Position numbers and translations under genes: made by a program. Below the pieces are notes generated by a model. That model was not told the DNA's origin and ran no database searches. It worked only from the letters and a program-made list of their open reading frames with translations. A stretch of 64,000 bases of DNA, from positions 1,279,876 to 1,343,875 of the forward strand of contig NZ_CP040908.1 in the NCBI RefSeq assembly GCF_013488205.1. The letters are read 5' to 3'. The stretch comes from Empedobacter falsenii (GTDB lineage Bacteria; Bacteroidota; Bacteroidia; Flavobacteriales; Weeksellaceae). Positions 45,396-54,298 of this stretch are shown in pieces; position 1 is the first letter of the stretch; every line of letters begins with the position of its first letter.

Positions 45396-46162
45396 TGAAA
45401 GCAATAGTTAACATACGAAATTTATCGTTTACCTACGGAAAAGATAAAATTCTGAATGAGGTAAATGTCAATTTTTCTGAAGCAAAACTATCTGTTGTGA
45501 TGGGAAAAAACGGAAGTGGAAAATCGACTTTGTTTAATATCATTGCAGGTTTGGAGAAGAAATACGACGGAAATGTTTTCATTGGAAATGAAGAACGCAA
45601 AAAGATAAAAGTTGGATCATCTTCGCTTCGTTTAGGCTTTATGACGCAGTTTCATCAAACTACTTTTCCGTTCAAAGTTTTTGATGTGGTGATGACTGGT
45701 CGCGCTTCTTTTTCGAGGTTTTCTCCTAAAAATGACGATTATCAAATTGTCGAAGAAATGTTGACGAAGTTTAATCTGTGGCATTTAAAAGACAAAGCTT
45801 ATACTTCGCTTTCTGGTGGAGAAAGACAATTGGTATTGTTGTGTCGTGTTTTGGTTCAAAATCCAGATGTTTTGATGTTAGATGAACCAACGAATCACTT
45901 GGATTTGCATTACCAAGTTTTGGTTTTAGAAACCTTACAAGAACTTGTCAAACAAGGAAAAACCGTCCTTTGTGTGATGCATGATCCTAATTTGGCATTC
46001 ATGTATGGTGATCAATTTTATATGATGAAAAATCATCAATTGGTTGATTTAGAAAATTATAATCAAGAAGAGATTAAAAATATTCTGCAAGAAACGTATC
46101 AATTGCCTTTGTTGAATTTAACTCATCAAGGAAAACAATTGTTTGTGCCACAATTAAAATAA
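45395..46162 (+). CDS. ABC transporter ATPase (FecE/FepC-like)
   Basis: 255 aa from the ATG at 45395, which overlaps the permease stop; a TTG at 45386 is less likely. Walker A MGKNGSGKST (about 34-43), the signature LSGGERQ, Walker B VLMLDEPTNHLDL and a switch His (VMHDP). Energises the importer formed with the two preceding genes. Confidence 0.95.
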   Translation: MKAIVNIRNLSFTYGKDKILNEVNVNFSEAKLSVVMGKNGSGKSTLFNIIAGLEKKYDGNVFIGNEERKKIKVGSSSLRLGFMTQFHQTTFPFKVFDVVMTGRASFSRFSPKNDDYQIVEEMLTKFNLWHLKDKAYTSLSGGERQLVLLCRVLVQNPDVLMLDEPTNHLDLHYQVLVLETLQELVKQGKTVLCVMHDPNLAFMYGDQFYMMKNHQLVDLENYNQEEIKNILQETYQLPLLNLTHQGKQLFVPQLK

Positions 46163-46169
46163 AAATTGA

Positions 46170-46724
46170 ATGAAAAATATAAAAATTACACCTGTTGAAA
46201 CTCATCAGGTTGAAGAAATATTGCCTTATGTGATCGAGTTTAGACGCGATTTATTTCCAACATTAGACCCAACAATTGTTCCAAAAGACTTGTTGAACTT
46301 TATGTCCAATTACATCGAAAGCCAAACTGGAATTTTTCTTCAGGCGCGTGATGAAAACAATAAAATTATTGGCGTTATTGGTATGATGCCTTTCGATTAT
46401 CGTTTTCCTCATCTTTCTGTTGGTAAAGAAAAAACGGTAGAGGTTGCTCGTTTGTTTGTGGAGCCGGCTTATCGTCGATTTGGTTTGGGAACGCAATTGT
46501 TTCAGGAATTGGAAAAACAAGCGCATCAAAAAAATATTCATCGTTTGTATTTGCACACGCATCCAAGTTTGCCGGGAGCGTATGAATTTTGGTTGAAACA
46601 AGGTTTTGATTTGATGATGTTTTGCGAAGAATCAAATTTTCCGACTTATCACATGCAAAAAGAGATTGGTACAAACGAATTAAAAAATAATATTTCTCAA
46701 AATGAAAACATCTTTCATGTATAA
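46170..46724 (+). CDS. GNAT family N-acetyltransferase
   Basis: 184 aa. Motif A VARLFVEPAYRRFGLGTQLF with the acetyl-CoA loop (RxxGxG), followed by helix LFQELEKQAHQ and the strand LYLHTHPSLPGAYEFW. Lies between the importer ATPase (7-bp gap) and the TonB receptor gene, whose ATG it overlaps by 23 bp. It may modify a ligand or a protein of the transport block; the substrate is unknown. Confidence 0.86.
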   Translation: MKNIKITPVETHQVEEILPYVIEFRRDLFPTLDPTIVPKDLLNFMSNYIESQTGIFLQARDENNKIIGVIGMMPFDYRFPHLSVGKEKTVEVARLFVEPAYRRFGLGTQLFQELEKQAHQKNIHRLYLHTHPSLPGAYEFWLKQGFDLMMFCEESNFPTYHMQKEIGTNELKNNISQNENIFHV

Positions 46725-49131
46725 AATTATTACGTTCAGTTTTTTCATTTTTCTTGGAATAACAGCTACTGCACAAGAAGCAAAAATGATCTTTGGTAAA
46801 GTTCTTAATCAAGAAGATCAACCAATTTCGAATGCAATTATTTCGATCGAAAATGACACGTACAACGTAGAAACTGCTGAAAATGGAGAGTTTAAATTCG
46901 AAAAAGAAGTTCAACTTCCGTTGACAATTTCGATTATGGCTGATGGTTTGAATTCGACAAATTTTGTGATTACAAAACAAAATTGGAACGAGCAAACAGG
47001 TCTTAAAATCTATTTATCAAAGGAATCAACGCAATTAGGAGAAGTTTTAATTAGTTCGGATAAAAAGAATTCATATTATCAACATACGATCACTTTTGAT
47101 GGAAAATTGAATGGAAGTCTGAAAGATTTACCACAGACAATTAGTATTGCGAATCGCCAATTGATGGACGATAAACAAGCGTTCAAAGTTTCGGATATGG
47201 TGCATGATTTATCGGGTGTTAATCAAGCTTCATCTTATGACGATTATACGTTGAGAGGTTTTAGCAGCGGATATGGAAATAGTTTGCGTTTGGTGAATGG
47301 TTTGCGTTCTGGTTTTGGTTATGGAACAAGTTATTTCAATTCGCCTTTGACTATTAATTTGGAAAGAATTGAGGTTTTGAAAGGTTCGGGAGGAACGTTA
47401 TTTGGTGATATTGCGCCAGGTGGAACAATTAATTTAGTGACTAAAAAACCATTAGAAGATTTTAAAGGAGCGGTTAGTTTTTCTTCAGGAAGTTTTGAAA
47501 CTTTGCGTACAACCTTGGATATTGGTGGACCATTGAGTAATAATTTATTTTATCGATTGAATGCAGGTTACCAAACAAGTAAAACATTCAGAAAAAATAA
47601 TAATCAAAAAATAGTTTCGGTTGCGCCATCTTTTACGTTCAAACCAAGAAAAGGAACACAAATCGATGTGGATTTAACTTACGATAATTTTGATGGCTAT
47701 TTGGATCGTGGAATGGGCGTGAAACAAACAGATTTATATGCAATCAATCGTTCTTTTACATTGTCTCAACCATCGGATTTTTTCAAAACAGAAACATTTT
47801 CGTTTCGTACAAAATTAACTCAAAAGATTTTAGACAATTTATCATTAACGCTTAATTATTCGAAATCAATTTATAAAGAAAAATTAAACGAACACAGAAC
47901 GTTGAATAGCTTTGCAGATGCACCTTACAACACAATTGTTAATATGCGTTTCTTGTCTCGTGAAGCAACTGATTATACAGACAATGCTGTTGCTTTTTTG
48001 AATTATAAATTGCAAAAAGGGCAAGTAAAACAAAATATAATTTTTGGTGTTGATTATGCACAATATAAGCCAGATGCGGACAATCAGCAAAAAGAGGCGA
48101 GAAGCAAAGAGGTGAATGGAGAAATTGTTCCGTTGACATTTGATTTGAATCATCCAATTTACGAATCGAAAGATTTATCTTCTTACAAATGGTTAAAACA
48201 AGCGTCTTTTCCATTTTTGAGTTCTTATAAAACAACGGGTGTTTATGTACAAGATCAAGTGAAATTTAATCGATTAGAAATGTTATTTGGTTTGCGTTAT
48301 GAGCATTATACATCGGAAAGTGCAGATCCAAAAACGCCTTATTCGGCAACTCAAGATACATGGTTACCTCGTGTGGGATTGACATATAAAGTAACGCCAA
48401 CAATAAATTATTTTGCTAATTATTCGCAAGGTTATGTGCCAATTGCTGCCGATTATGTAGCGAATTACAAAAATTATGGCGCTGATAAACCATTCAAATC
48501 AGAGAGAAGTTTCCAAGTAGAAACAGGATTGAAAACAGAATTTTTCAAGAAGAAATTACAAATTGATTTAGCGCTTTATCAAATTCAACGCAATGATATG
48601 ATGATGCCAACAGGACAATTGAGCGATGCTGGTTTCCCTGTTTATCGTCAATCGGGTAAAGTTTCTTCCAAAGGTTTGGAGCTTGATTTACGTGGACAAT
48701 TGCATCGTAATTTACAAATGAGTTTCAATTATACGTACACAGACACAGAGGTTAAAGCTTCTTCTGTTGCTTCGGAAGTTGGAATGCCTTTGCCAAATGC
48801 ACCGAAAAATATGGCGAATGTATGGCTGAAATATTCGGTTTTACATGATACTTTCAAAGGTTTAGGATTTGGTCTTGGCGCTTCTTATGTAAGTGATCGA
48901 CGTATGGAAAATTCTGTTGGGAAAAATGCACAAGGGAATGCTGAGTGGGGATTTTTGCCAGATTACACAGTGGTAAATGCTGCAATTTATTATGATTTGA
49001 ACCCATTAAAAATTTCAGTACAGTTCAACAATATTTTCGACAAATATTATTTCCAAGGAGGAATTGATTACACGCGCGTTTTCCCTGGATCTCCAAGTAA
49101 TATGATGGCTACGTTAAGCTATTCATTCTAA
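46702..49131 (+). CDS. TonB-dependent receptor (siderophore-type) with N-terminal CnaB-like domain
   Basis: 809 aa. Signal peptide (about 1-25, cleavage near ATAQ), a carboxypeptidase-regulatory-like domain (about 27-110), the plug (about 125-250: DYTLRGFSSGYG, IEVLKGSGGTLFGDIAPGG) and a 22-strand barrel ending in the aromatic F needed for outer-membrane assembly. The plug matches the TonB siderophore-receptor branch. Directly behind a FecBCD-type importer and the HypAB/UreE genes, it most likely takes up a metal chelate, inferred to be nickel. Start overlaps the GNAT gene. Confidence 0.93.
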   Translation: MKTSFMYKIITFSFFIFLGITATAQEAKMIFGKVLNQEDQPISNAIISIENDTYNVETAENGEFKFEKEVQLPLTISIMADGLNSTNFVITKQNWNEQTGLKIYLSKESTQLGEVLISSDKKNSYYQHTITFDGKLNGSLKDLPQTISIANRQLMDDKQAFKVSDMVHDLSGVNQASSYDDYTLRGFSSGYGNSLRLVNGLRSGFGYGTSYFNSPLTINLERIEVLKGSGGTLFGDIAPGGTINLVTKKPLEDFKGAVSFSSGSFETLRTTLDIGGPLSNNLFYRLNAGYQTSKTFRKNNNQKIVSVAPSFTFKPRKGTQIDVDLTYDNFDGYLDRGMGVKQTDLYAINRSFTLSQPSDFFKTETFSFRTKLTQKILDNLSLTLNYSKSIYKEKLNEHRTLNSFADAPYNTIVNMRFLSREATDYTDNAVAFLNYKLQKGQVKQNIIFGVDYAQYKPDADNQQKEARSKEVNGEIVPLTFDLNHPIYESKDLSSYKWLKQASFPFLSSYKTTGVYVQDQVKFNRLEMLFGLRYEHYTSESADPKTPYSATQDTWLPRVGLTYKVTPTINYFANYSQGYVPIAADYVANYKNYGADKPFKSERSFQVETGLKTEFFKKKLQIDLALYQIQRNDMMMPTGQLSDAGFPVYRQSGKVSSKGLELDLRGQLHRNLQMSFNYTYTDTEVKASSVASEVGMPLPNAPKNMANVWLKYSVLHDTFKGLGFGLGASYVSDRRMENSVGKNAQGNAEWGFLPDYTVVNAAIYYDLNPLKISVQFNNIFDKYYFQGGIDYTRVFPGSPSNMMATLSYSF

Positions 49132-49158
49132 TAAAAATAAAACAAACAAAACATAAAA

Positions 49159-49941
49159 ATGATTTCAATTACACGCAAAATAAGCATTGTTGCTGCCTTT
49201 TTATTCACGATTAGTAATAGTTTTGGACAACTAAGTCCTCCAGGTTTAGGGAAAGCTAAAACCGCTTCTTGGGCTGCTTTTGGCGTGCAACATAAGTTAG
49301 ATTCTACAGGAAATAAATATGCGGTTGCATATGTTGGAATGGGACGAAAAAGTTCGCCAGATAATTATAATCCAGTTGATAAACCTGCAATTTTAGTCTT
49401 GAATTATGAGATTTACAATAAATTCAAGTCTAATCAACAATATAGTTATGCGATAAGCTATCGTCGTCAAAATGAATTTGATTCCGAAGCACCTTTTCAC
49501 AAAGAAGGAATAGAGCAGGAGTTTAGAGTTTATGGGCGTTATGCGTATACTGCGAATTTAGGAAAGTTGAAATGGAAGAATACAATTAGACAAGAATTCA
49601 GAAAGTTTTTTGATGCTGATTTTAATGAAGTTGATGAAAACTTTCAGTTAAGAACACGTGTGAAATCGCAATTAACGTATCCAATTTCTGATAAGAATAA
49701 ACAATCTTTAGCGCTTAGTGCCGAAGGTTTATTTGCGACGAGTTATATGAACGATGTGGAAAAACATTGGACAAAATATGCGTACAAAGAAATGCGTTTG
49801 GGACTTTATTATATGTTCCAAATTCCGAATTCTCCATTGACGATGGATATTGGTTATGTTAACAACTTGATTAGGAATTATTCAGAAGCGAAATCGGGTG
49901 TGCATTATGTTGCAGTAGATTTGGTTTGGAAGCTTCCGTAG
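49159..49941 (+). CDS. DUF2490-like outer-membrane protein
   Basis: 260 aa. Signal peptide (residues 1-23), then a beta-rich body with alternating aromatic strands (SYAISYRRQNEF, QEFRVYGRYAYTANL, KNTIRQEFRKFF, LRTRVKSQLTYPI, DIGYVNNLI) and a terminal VDLVWKLP. Fits DUF2490, a small outer-membrane barrel family. Follows the TonB receptor by 27 bp, probably the end of the block 1 transcript. Confidence 0.78.
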   Translation: MISITRKISIVAAFLFTISNSFGQLSPPGLGKAKTASWAAFGVQHKLDSTGNKYAVAYVGMGRKSSPDNYNPVDKPAILVLNYEIYNKFKSNQQYSYAISYRRQNEFDSEAPFHKEGIEQEFRVYGRYAYTANLGKLKWKNTIRQEFRKFFDADFNEVDENFQLRTRVKSQLTYPISDKNKQSLALSAEGLFATSYMNDVEKHWTKYAYKEMRLGLYYMFQIPNSPLTMDIGYVNNLIRNYSEAKSGVHYVAVDLVWKLP

Positions 49942-50081
49942 GAATTAAATAAGTGATTTCGGATGATAATGATTTATTTTAATAAATAATTAAATTGTTT
50001 AAAATGAATAGATTAATCATTTTTAAGTAAGATTAAGCATTATTCATCAAAGGTTTTAGAATAGTCAAAAAGAATGAAATT

Positions 50082-50103
50082 GTCACGTTTTTGAATATTT
50101 ATC
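50082..50103 (+). promoter_or_regulatory. Conserved upstream box, copy 2 (urease block)
   Basis: GTCACGTTTTTGAATATTTA(TC), 75 nt before the ATG at 50157 and 37 nt before TAATTTTA (50141-50148). Same layout as copy 1 at 41311. Confidence 0.65.
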
Positions 50104-50156
50104 TGATTTTTTAAGTAAGAAACGAACAAAGTAAAACGTCTAATTTTACATCGGTA

Positions 50157-50510
50157 ATGAAAAAGGTTTTCTCTATAGTATTTTTAATGTTATTTATTAC
50201 GGTCGTAATAAGTATCTCGAAGTTTTCTCAAACGAGAAGTCTTGTCGAGGCGCATAGAGAACACACAGAACAAATAGATTGTGGAAAAAAATTATCTACT
50301 CAATTTGATAATTTCAATCTATTATCAGTTGATGAAAATAAATCAGAATCAGAAATTTTTACATTCGATTGTGATTTGTTTGTTCGCTTTTTGGCTATTT
50401 ATTTTCATCAAACCTTTTATCAAAAAATATCGGAAACAGTTGAAGTTAAGACTTTAAAAAGTTTACCGAAATACATCTTATTTCATTCGCTACAAATTGA
50501 TTACAAATAA
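50157..50510 (+). CDS. Small secreted protein heading the urease block
   Basis: 117 aa. Signal peptide or anchor (about residues 1-20, MKKVFSIVFLMLFITVVISI), then a polar part with Cys42 and Cys72 and the segment FTFDCDLFVRFLAIYF. Similar layout to the 108-aa protein at 41387. 143 bp upstream of ureA. It may be a sensor or regulator of the block; no function known. Confidence 0.65.
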   Translation: MKKVFSIVFLMLFITVVISISKFSQTRSLVEAHREHTEQIDCGKKLSTQFDNFNLLSVDENKSESEIFTFDCDLFVRFLAIYFHQTFYQKISETVEVKTLKSLPKYILFHSLQIDYK

Positions 50511-50653
50511 TTAATTTTTATTAATCTACAATAGATTTCATTGTTTTTAACAAAGCAATGAAGGATTCTTATTGTCAAAATTCAACATATTCATACACAA
50601 ATTGTTTACATCAATGTGTAGAATAAATATCTAATTTTTTAAAAAATAAAAAA

Positions 50654-50956
50654 ATGCATTTAACACCACGCGAATTAGAAAAGCTAATGTTACATACTGC
50701 TGGAGAGCTTGCGTTGAAACGTAAAGCAAGAGGCGTAAAATTAAATTATCCAGAATCTATTGCGCTTATCAGCCACTTTATTTTGGAAGGTGCAAGAGAT
50801 GGGAAACGAGTTGCAGAATTGATGCAAGAAGGTGCAAACATCTTAACAACTGACGATGTAATGCCAGGAGTTGCAGAAATGATACACGATGTACAAGTGG
50901 AGGCGACTTTTCCTGACGGAACAAAGTTGGTAACGGTTCATAATCCTATTCGTTAA
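50654..50956 (+). CDS. ureA: Urease subunit gamma
   Basis: 100 aa, the normal length: [26 protein letters not shown], followed by [21 protein letters not shown] and [32 protein letters not shown] (seen as [15 protein letters not shown]). Separate from ureB, as in most bacteria (in Helicobacter the two are fused). First gene of ureABC. Confidence 0.98.
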   Translation: MHLTPRELEKLMLHTAGELALKRKARGVKLNYPESIALISHFILEGARDGKRVAELMQEGANILTTDDVMPGVAEMIHDVQVEATFPDGTKLVTVHNPIR

Positions 50957-50975
50957 TTCTAAAAAATAAAAGAAA

Positions 50976-51344
50976 ATGATACCAGGAGAAATTTTTGTAA
51001 AAGAAGGAACAATTGTTTGTAACGAAGGTAGAGATACGGTAAAAATTAATGTGATTAATACAGGAGATCGACCAATACAAGTTGGTTCTCATTTCCACTT
51101 TTTCGAAGTAAATAAAGCGATGCTTTTTGATCGTGAAGCTGCTTTCGGAAAACGATTAAACATTATTTCAAGTACAGCTATTCGTTTTGAGCCAGGAGAA
51201 GAAAAAGAAGTTGAATTAGTAGAAATCGCTGGTGACAAAAAAATGTACGGATTCAGCAATTTGGTTCAAGGTTCTATAGAATCAGACGAGCAAAAACAAC
51301 AAGCATTAGAGAATATGAAATCTCACAATTTTAAAAGTCTTTAA
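50976..51344 (+). CDS. ureB: Urease subunit beta
   Basis: 122 aa. [47 protein letters not shown] and [18 protein letters not shown] are all conserved. One base separates its stop from the ureC ATG. Confidence 0.98.
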   Translation: MIPGEIFVKEGTIVCNEGRDTVKINVINTGDRPIQVGSHFHFFEVNKAMLFDREAAFGKRLNIISSTAIRFEPGEEKEVELVEIAGDKKMYGFSNLVQGSIESDEQKQQALENMKSHNFKSL

Positions 51345-51345
51345 A

Positions 51346-53067
51346 ATGAGTTTAGAAGTAGACAGAAAACAATACGCCAATATTTTAGGCCCTACAACGG
51401 GAGATAAAGTACGTTTAGGAGATACAAATCTTATTATCGAAATTGAAAAAGATTTTGGACATTATGGTGATGAATCAATTTTTGGAGGAGGAAAAACTGT
51501 ACGTGATGGTATGGGACAAAACTCTACAAAATTGCGTGCAGAAGGTGTTTTAGACCTTTGTATTACTCGTGCAATTATTATTGATCACTGGGGAATTGTA
51601 AAAGCAGATATCGGTATCAAAGATGGTAAAATCGTTGGTATTGGTAAAGCTGGTAACCCAGATACAATGGACGGAATTACCGAAGGAATGATTATCGGAG
51701 CTTCGACTGAAGTACACAATGGAGCTGGAATGATTGTGACAGCTGGTGGTATCGATACACACATTCATTACATTTCTCCACAACAAATTAATACTTCTTT
51801 ATTCAGTGGTATTACAACAATGATTGGTGGAGGTACAGGACCTAATGATGGTTCTAATGCAACAACGGTTACGCCAGGAAAATTCAATATTCAAAAAATG
51901 ATGGAAGCGACTGAGTCTTTTCCAATGAACTTTGGATTCTTCGGAAAAGGAAACTGTGCAACTGTTGAGCCAATCGAAGAGCAAATAGAAGCTGGAGCTT
52001 TAGGAGTAAAAATTCACGAAGACTGGGGTGCAACACCATCTACAATTGATGCAGCATTGAAAGTTGCAGATAAATATGATGTACAAGTTGCGATCCACAC
52101 TGATACATTAAACGAAGGTGGTTTCTTAGAAGATACAATGGAAGCGATCAATGGTCGTGTTATTCATACATTCCATACAGAAGGAGCTGGTGGAGGTCAC
52201 GCGCCAGATATCATCAAATCTGCGATGTATCCAAATGTATTACCAGCATCTACAAATCCAACTCGTCCTTATTCAGTTAACACAATTGATGAGCACTTGG
52301 ATATGTTAATGGTTTGTCACCATTTGAGTAAAAATATCCCTGAAGATGTAGCATTCGCTGATTCTCGTATTCGTCCAGAAACAATTGCTGCCGAAGATAT
52401 TTTACATGATATGGGTGTTTTCAGTATCATGAGTTCAGATTCTCAAGCAATGGGACGTCCAGGAGAGGTGATTTCAAGAACTTGGCAAACGGCAAGTAAA
52501 ATGAAAGATCAACGTGGAGAAATTGCAGAAGATAAAGGTCATGACAATGATAACTTCCGTGCAAAACGTTACATCGCAAAATATACAATCAATCCTGCAA
52601 TAGCACACGGAATCTCAGATTATATCGGATCTGTCGAGGTTGGTAAAATTGCCGATTTAGTAATCTGGAAACCTGCCATGTTTGGTGTTAAACCAGAAAT
52701 GATCTTGAAAGGAGGATTTATCGCAGGTAGTAAAATGGGAGATCCAAACGGATCTATTCCAACTCCACAACCAGTTATTTATAGAAATATGTTTGGTTCT
52801 TTCGGTAAAGCAGTTCAGAAAACGAATATCACATTCGTTTCTCAGGCTTCTATTGATAACGGAACAATTGACAGTTATAATTTGAACAGAGTTTTCTTAC
52901 CTGTTAAAAACTGTAGAAATATTGGTAAAAAAGATTTGATTCACAACGATAAAACACCAAATATTGAAGTGAATGCAGAAAATTATAAAGTATATGTTGA
53001 CGGAGAATATATTACATGCGAACCATCGGAAGTTGTTCCTTTAGCTCAATTGTATTATTTATTCTAA
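51346..53067 (+). CDS. ureC: Urease subunit alpha
   Basis: 573 aa. The dinuclear nickel site is complete: His139 and His141 in [11 protein letters not shown], the carbamylated Lys222 in GVKIHEDWG, His251 in [12 protein letters not shown], His277 in [14 protein letters not shown], and the Asp of MSSDSQAMG. The flap MVCHHLSK carries the mobile Cys and His. It hydrolyses urea to ammonia and carbamate in the cytoplasm. Followed by a terminator, so ureABC can be a transcript of its own. Confidence 0.99.
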   Translation: MSLEVDRKQYANILGPTTGDKVRLGDTNLIIEIEKDFGHYGDESIFGGGKTVRDGMGQNSTKLRAEGVLDLCITRAIIIDHWGIVKADIGIKDGKIVGIGKAGNPDTMDGITEGMIIGASTEVHNGAGMIVTAGGIDTHIHYISPQQINTSLFSGITTMIGGGTGPNDGSNATTVTPGKFNIQKMMEATESFPMNFGFFGKGNCATVEPIEEQIEAGALGVKIHEDWGATPSTIDAALKVADKYDVQVAIHTDTLNEGGFLEDTMEAINGRVIHTFHTEGAGGGHAPDIIKSAMYPNVLPASTNPTRPYSVNTIDEHLDMLMVCHHLSKNIPEDVAFADSRIRPETIAAEDILHDMGVFSIMSSDSQAMGRPGEVISRTWQTASKMKDQRGEIAEDKGHDNDNFRAKRYIAKYTINPAIAHGISDYIGSVEVGKIADLVIWKPAMFGVKPEMILKGGFIAGSKMGDPNGSIPTPQPVIYRNMFGSFGKAVQKTNITFVSQASIDNGTIDSYNLNRVFLPVKNCRNIGKKDLIHNDKTPNIEVNAENYKVYVDGEYITCEPSEVVPLAQLYYLF

Positions 53068-53079
53068 TCATTAAAAATA

Positions 53080-53105
53080 GGCTCAGACAACGTGCTGAGC
53101 CTTTT
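53080..53105 (+). terminator. Terminator after ureABC
   Basis: GGCTCAG / CTGAGCC with an 8-nt loop and a short T4 tail. The modest tail suggests partial read-through into the accessory genes 44 bp on. Confidence 0.7.
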
Positions 53106-53148
53106 CAAATTTTTTAATGAAATAATAAAATCAGGTTTTTAAGTATAA

Positions 53149-53781
53149 ATGATAAATTTTAATCAAATAGTTTTTTCAATTGCAGTAATTGGAATGTCAT
53201 TGATTTCAGGGAAAATGAACGGGCAAATCTTAGGAGGAATGAGATTGAAAGACAATGATGAAGGTCCAAAAGGACAATTTTCACTATATGGTTCATTGGA
53301 TTATTCTAAAGTTACGTCGCCATCTGGTCGTAGTAGTAACGTCTCAAGTGCTCCGATTGGTATAGGATATTTCTTTAATAATAATGATGCGATTGGGGTT
53401 AACTACGCATATACAGAAGATAATATCAATCATCAAGTTGTAAGCAAACAAAATGAAACAGGGATTTGGTATAGTCCGTCCTTGGCGCTTGGAAAATATT
53501 TTACGCTAATTGCGCATTTTGATGTGCATTATGTTTGGGGACAACAATTGTCTGAAACAACAGCATCTATGGAAAATTTTAATGGTTTTCGATTGAGAGG
53601 TTATCCTATGATTGGGATTGTTTTAGGCGGCGGCTGGGGATTGAAATTTAGATTTGCAGATTTTTCGCTGTTAGAAACAAAATCAAAAGAAGGTTGGACA
53701 AAAACATCTGTTGCTGGAGTTAATGGCTCTGCATTTGGAATGGGCGTATCTAAAAATATCGATTTTAGAAGAAAAAATTAA
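53149..53781 (+). CDS. Small outer-membrane beta-barrel protein in the urease cluster
   Basis: 210 aa. Signal peptide (about 1-25, ending NGQ), then alternating aromatic beta strands (QFSLYGSLDYSKV, APIGIGYFFN, IGVNYAYTED, TGIWYSPSLALGKYF, GFRLRGYPMIGIVLGGGWGLKF) and a basic end. Looks like an eight- or ten-stranded OmpW/OmpX-type barrel. It is wedged between ureC and ureE, 5 bp before ureE, so likely co-transcribed. Possible urea or nickel porin, or a structural passenger. Confidence 0.75.
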   Translation: MINFNQIVFSIAVIGMSLISGKMNGQILGGMRLKDNDEGPKGQFSLYGSLDYSKVTSPSGRSSNVSSAPIGIGYFFNNNDAIGVNYAYTEDNINHQVVSKQNETGIWYSPSLALGKYFTLIAHFDVHYVWGQQLSETTASMENFNGFRLRGYPMIGIVLGGGWGLKFRFADFSLLETKSKEGWTKTSVAGVNGSAFGMGVSKNIDFRRKN

Positions 53782-53786
53782 GCAAG

Positions 53787-54287
53787 ATGATTATTAATGA
53801 GAGAATAGGAAGTGTTGCAGAACAATCAATTTTACAATCAATTGATTATTTGGATTTAGATTGGTACGAAACAACCAAGAGAATTCAACGCAAAAGAACA
53901 AGAGGTGGAAAGGATGTCGCGATCAAATTTTTGAAAGATAAACAACGTTTGCACGATGGAGATATTCTTTTTATAGATGACGAAACGGCAATTGTTGTGA
54001 ATGTTTTAGAAACCAAAACGATTGTGCTTTCTCCTCAATCTATTCTCGAAATGAGCGCACTTTGCCACGAAATAGGAAACAAACATTTACCACTTTACAA
54101 TGAAAATGATTTGTTGCTTATGCCTTTCGAATTGACCATTTTTCGCTGGTTAGAATCATCTGGCTACAATCCAAAAGTTCAAGATTTAAAACTCCTACAT
54201 CTATTGAATGCCAATGTAGATCATCATCGCGAGACCAAAGTAGGAGGTTCAATGTCTACAAAAAATCTGAAAATAAAATTATCGTAA
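53787..54287 (+). CDS. ureE: Urease accessory protein UreE, paralogue 2
   Basis: 166 aa. N-terminal domain (about 1-75), then LCHEIGNKHLPLYN with the conserved metal-binding His and a C-terminal end with HLLNANVDHHRETK, a short His-bearing tail missing in the other UreE. It delivers nickel to the UreDFG-urease complex. Starts the ureEFGD run; 11 bp to ureF. Confidence 0.93.
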   Translation: MIINERIGSVAEQSILQSIDYLDLDWYETTKRIQRKRTRGGKDVAIKFLKDKQRLHDGDILFIDDETAIVVNVLETKTIVLSPQSILEMSALCHEIGNKHLPLYNENDLLLMPFELTIFRWLESSGYNPKVQDLKLLHLLNANVDHHRETKVGGSMSTKNLKIKLS

Positions 54288-54298
54288 AAAGATAAAGA

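Noticed and set aside
46375-46995. 206-aa open frame on the minus strand
   Set aside because: Antisense to the GNAT/TonB-receptor junction; composition is typical of shadow frames.
50535-50640. Riboswitch or attenuator between the 117-aa gene and ureA
   Set aside because: A TTCATTG/CAATGAA stem is present at about 50537-50562, but no T-run follows and no known riboswitch motif is visible.
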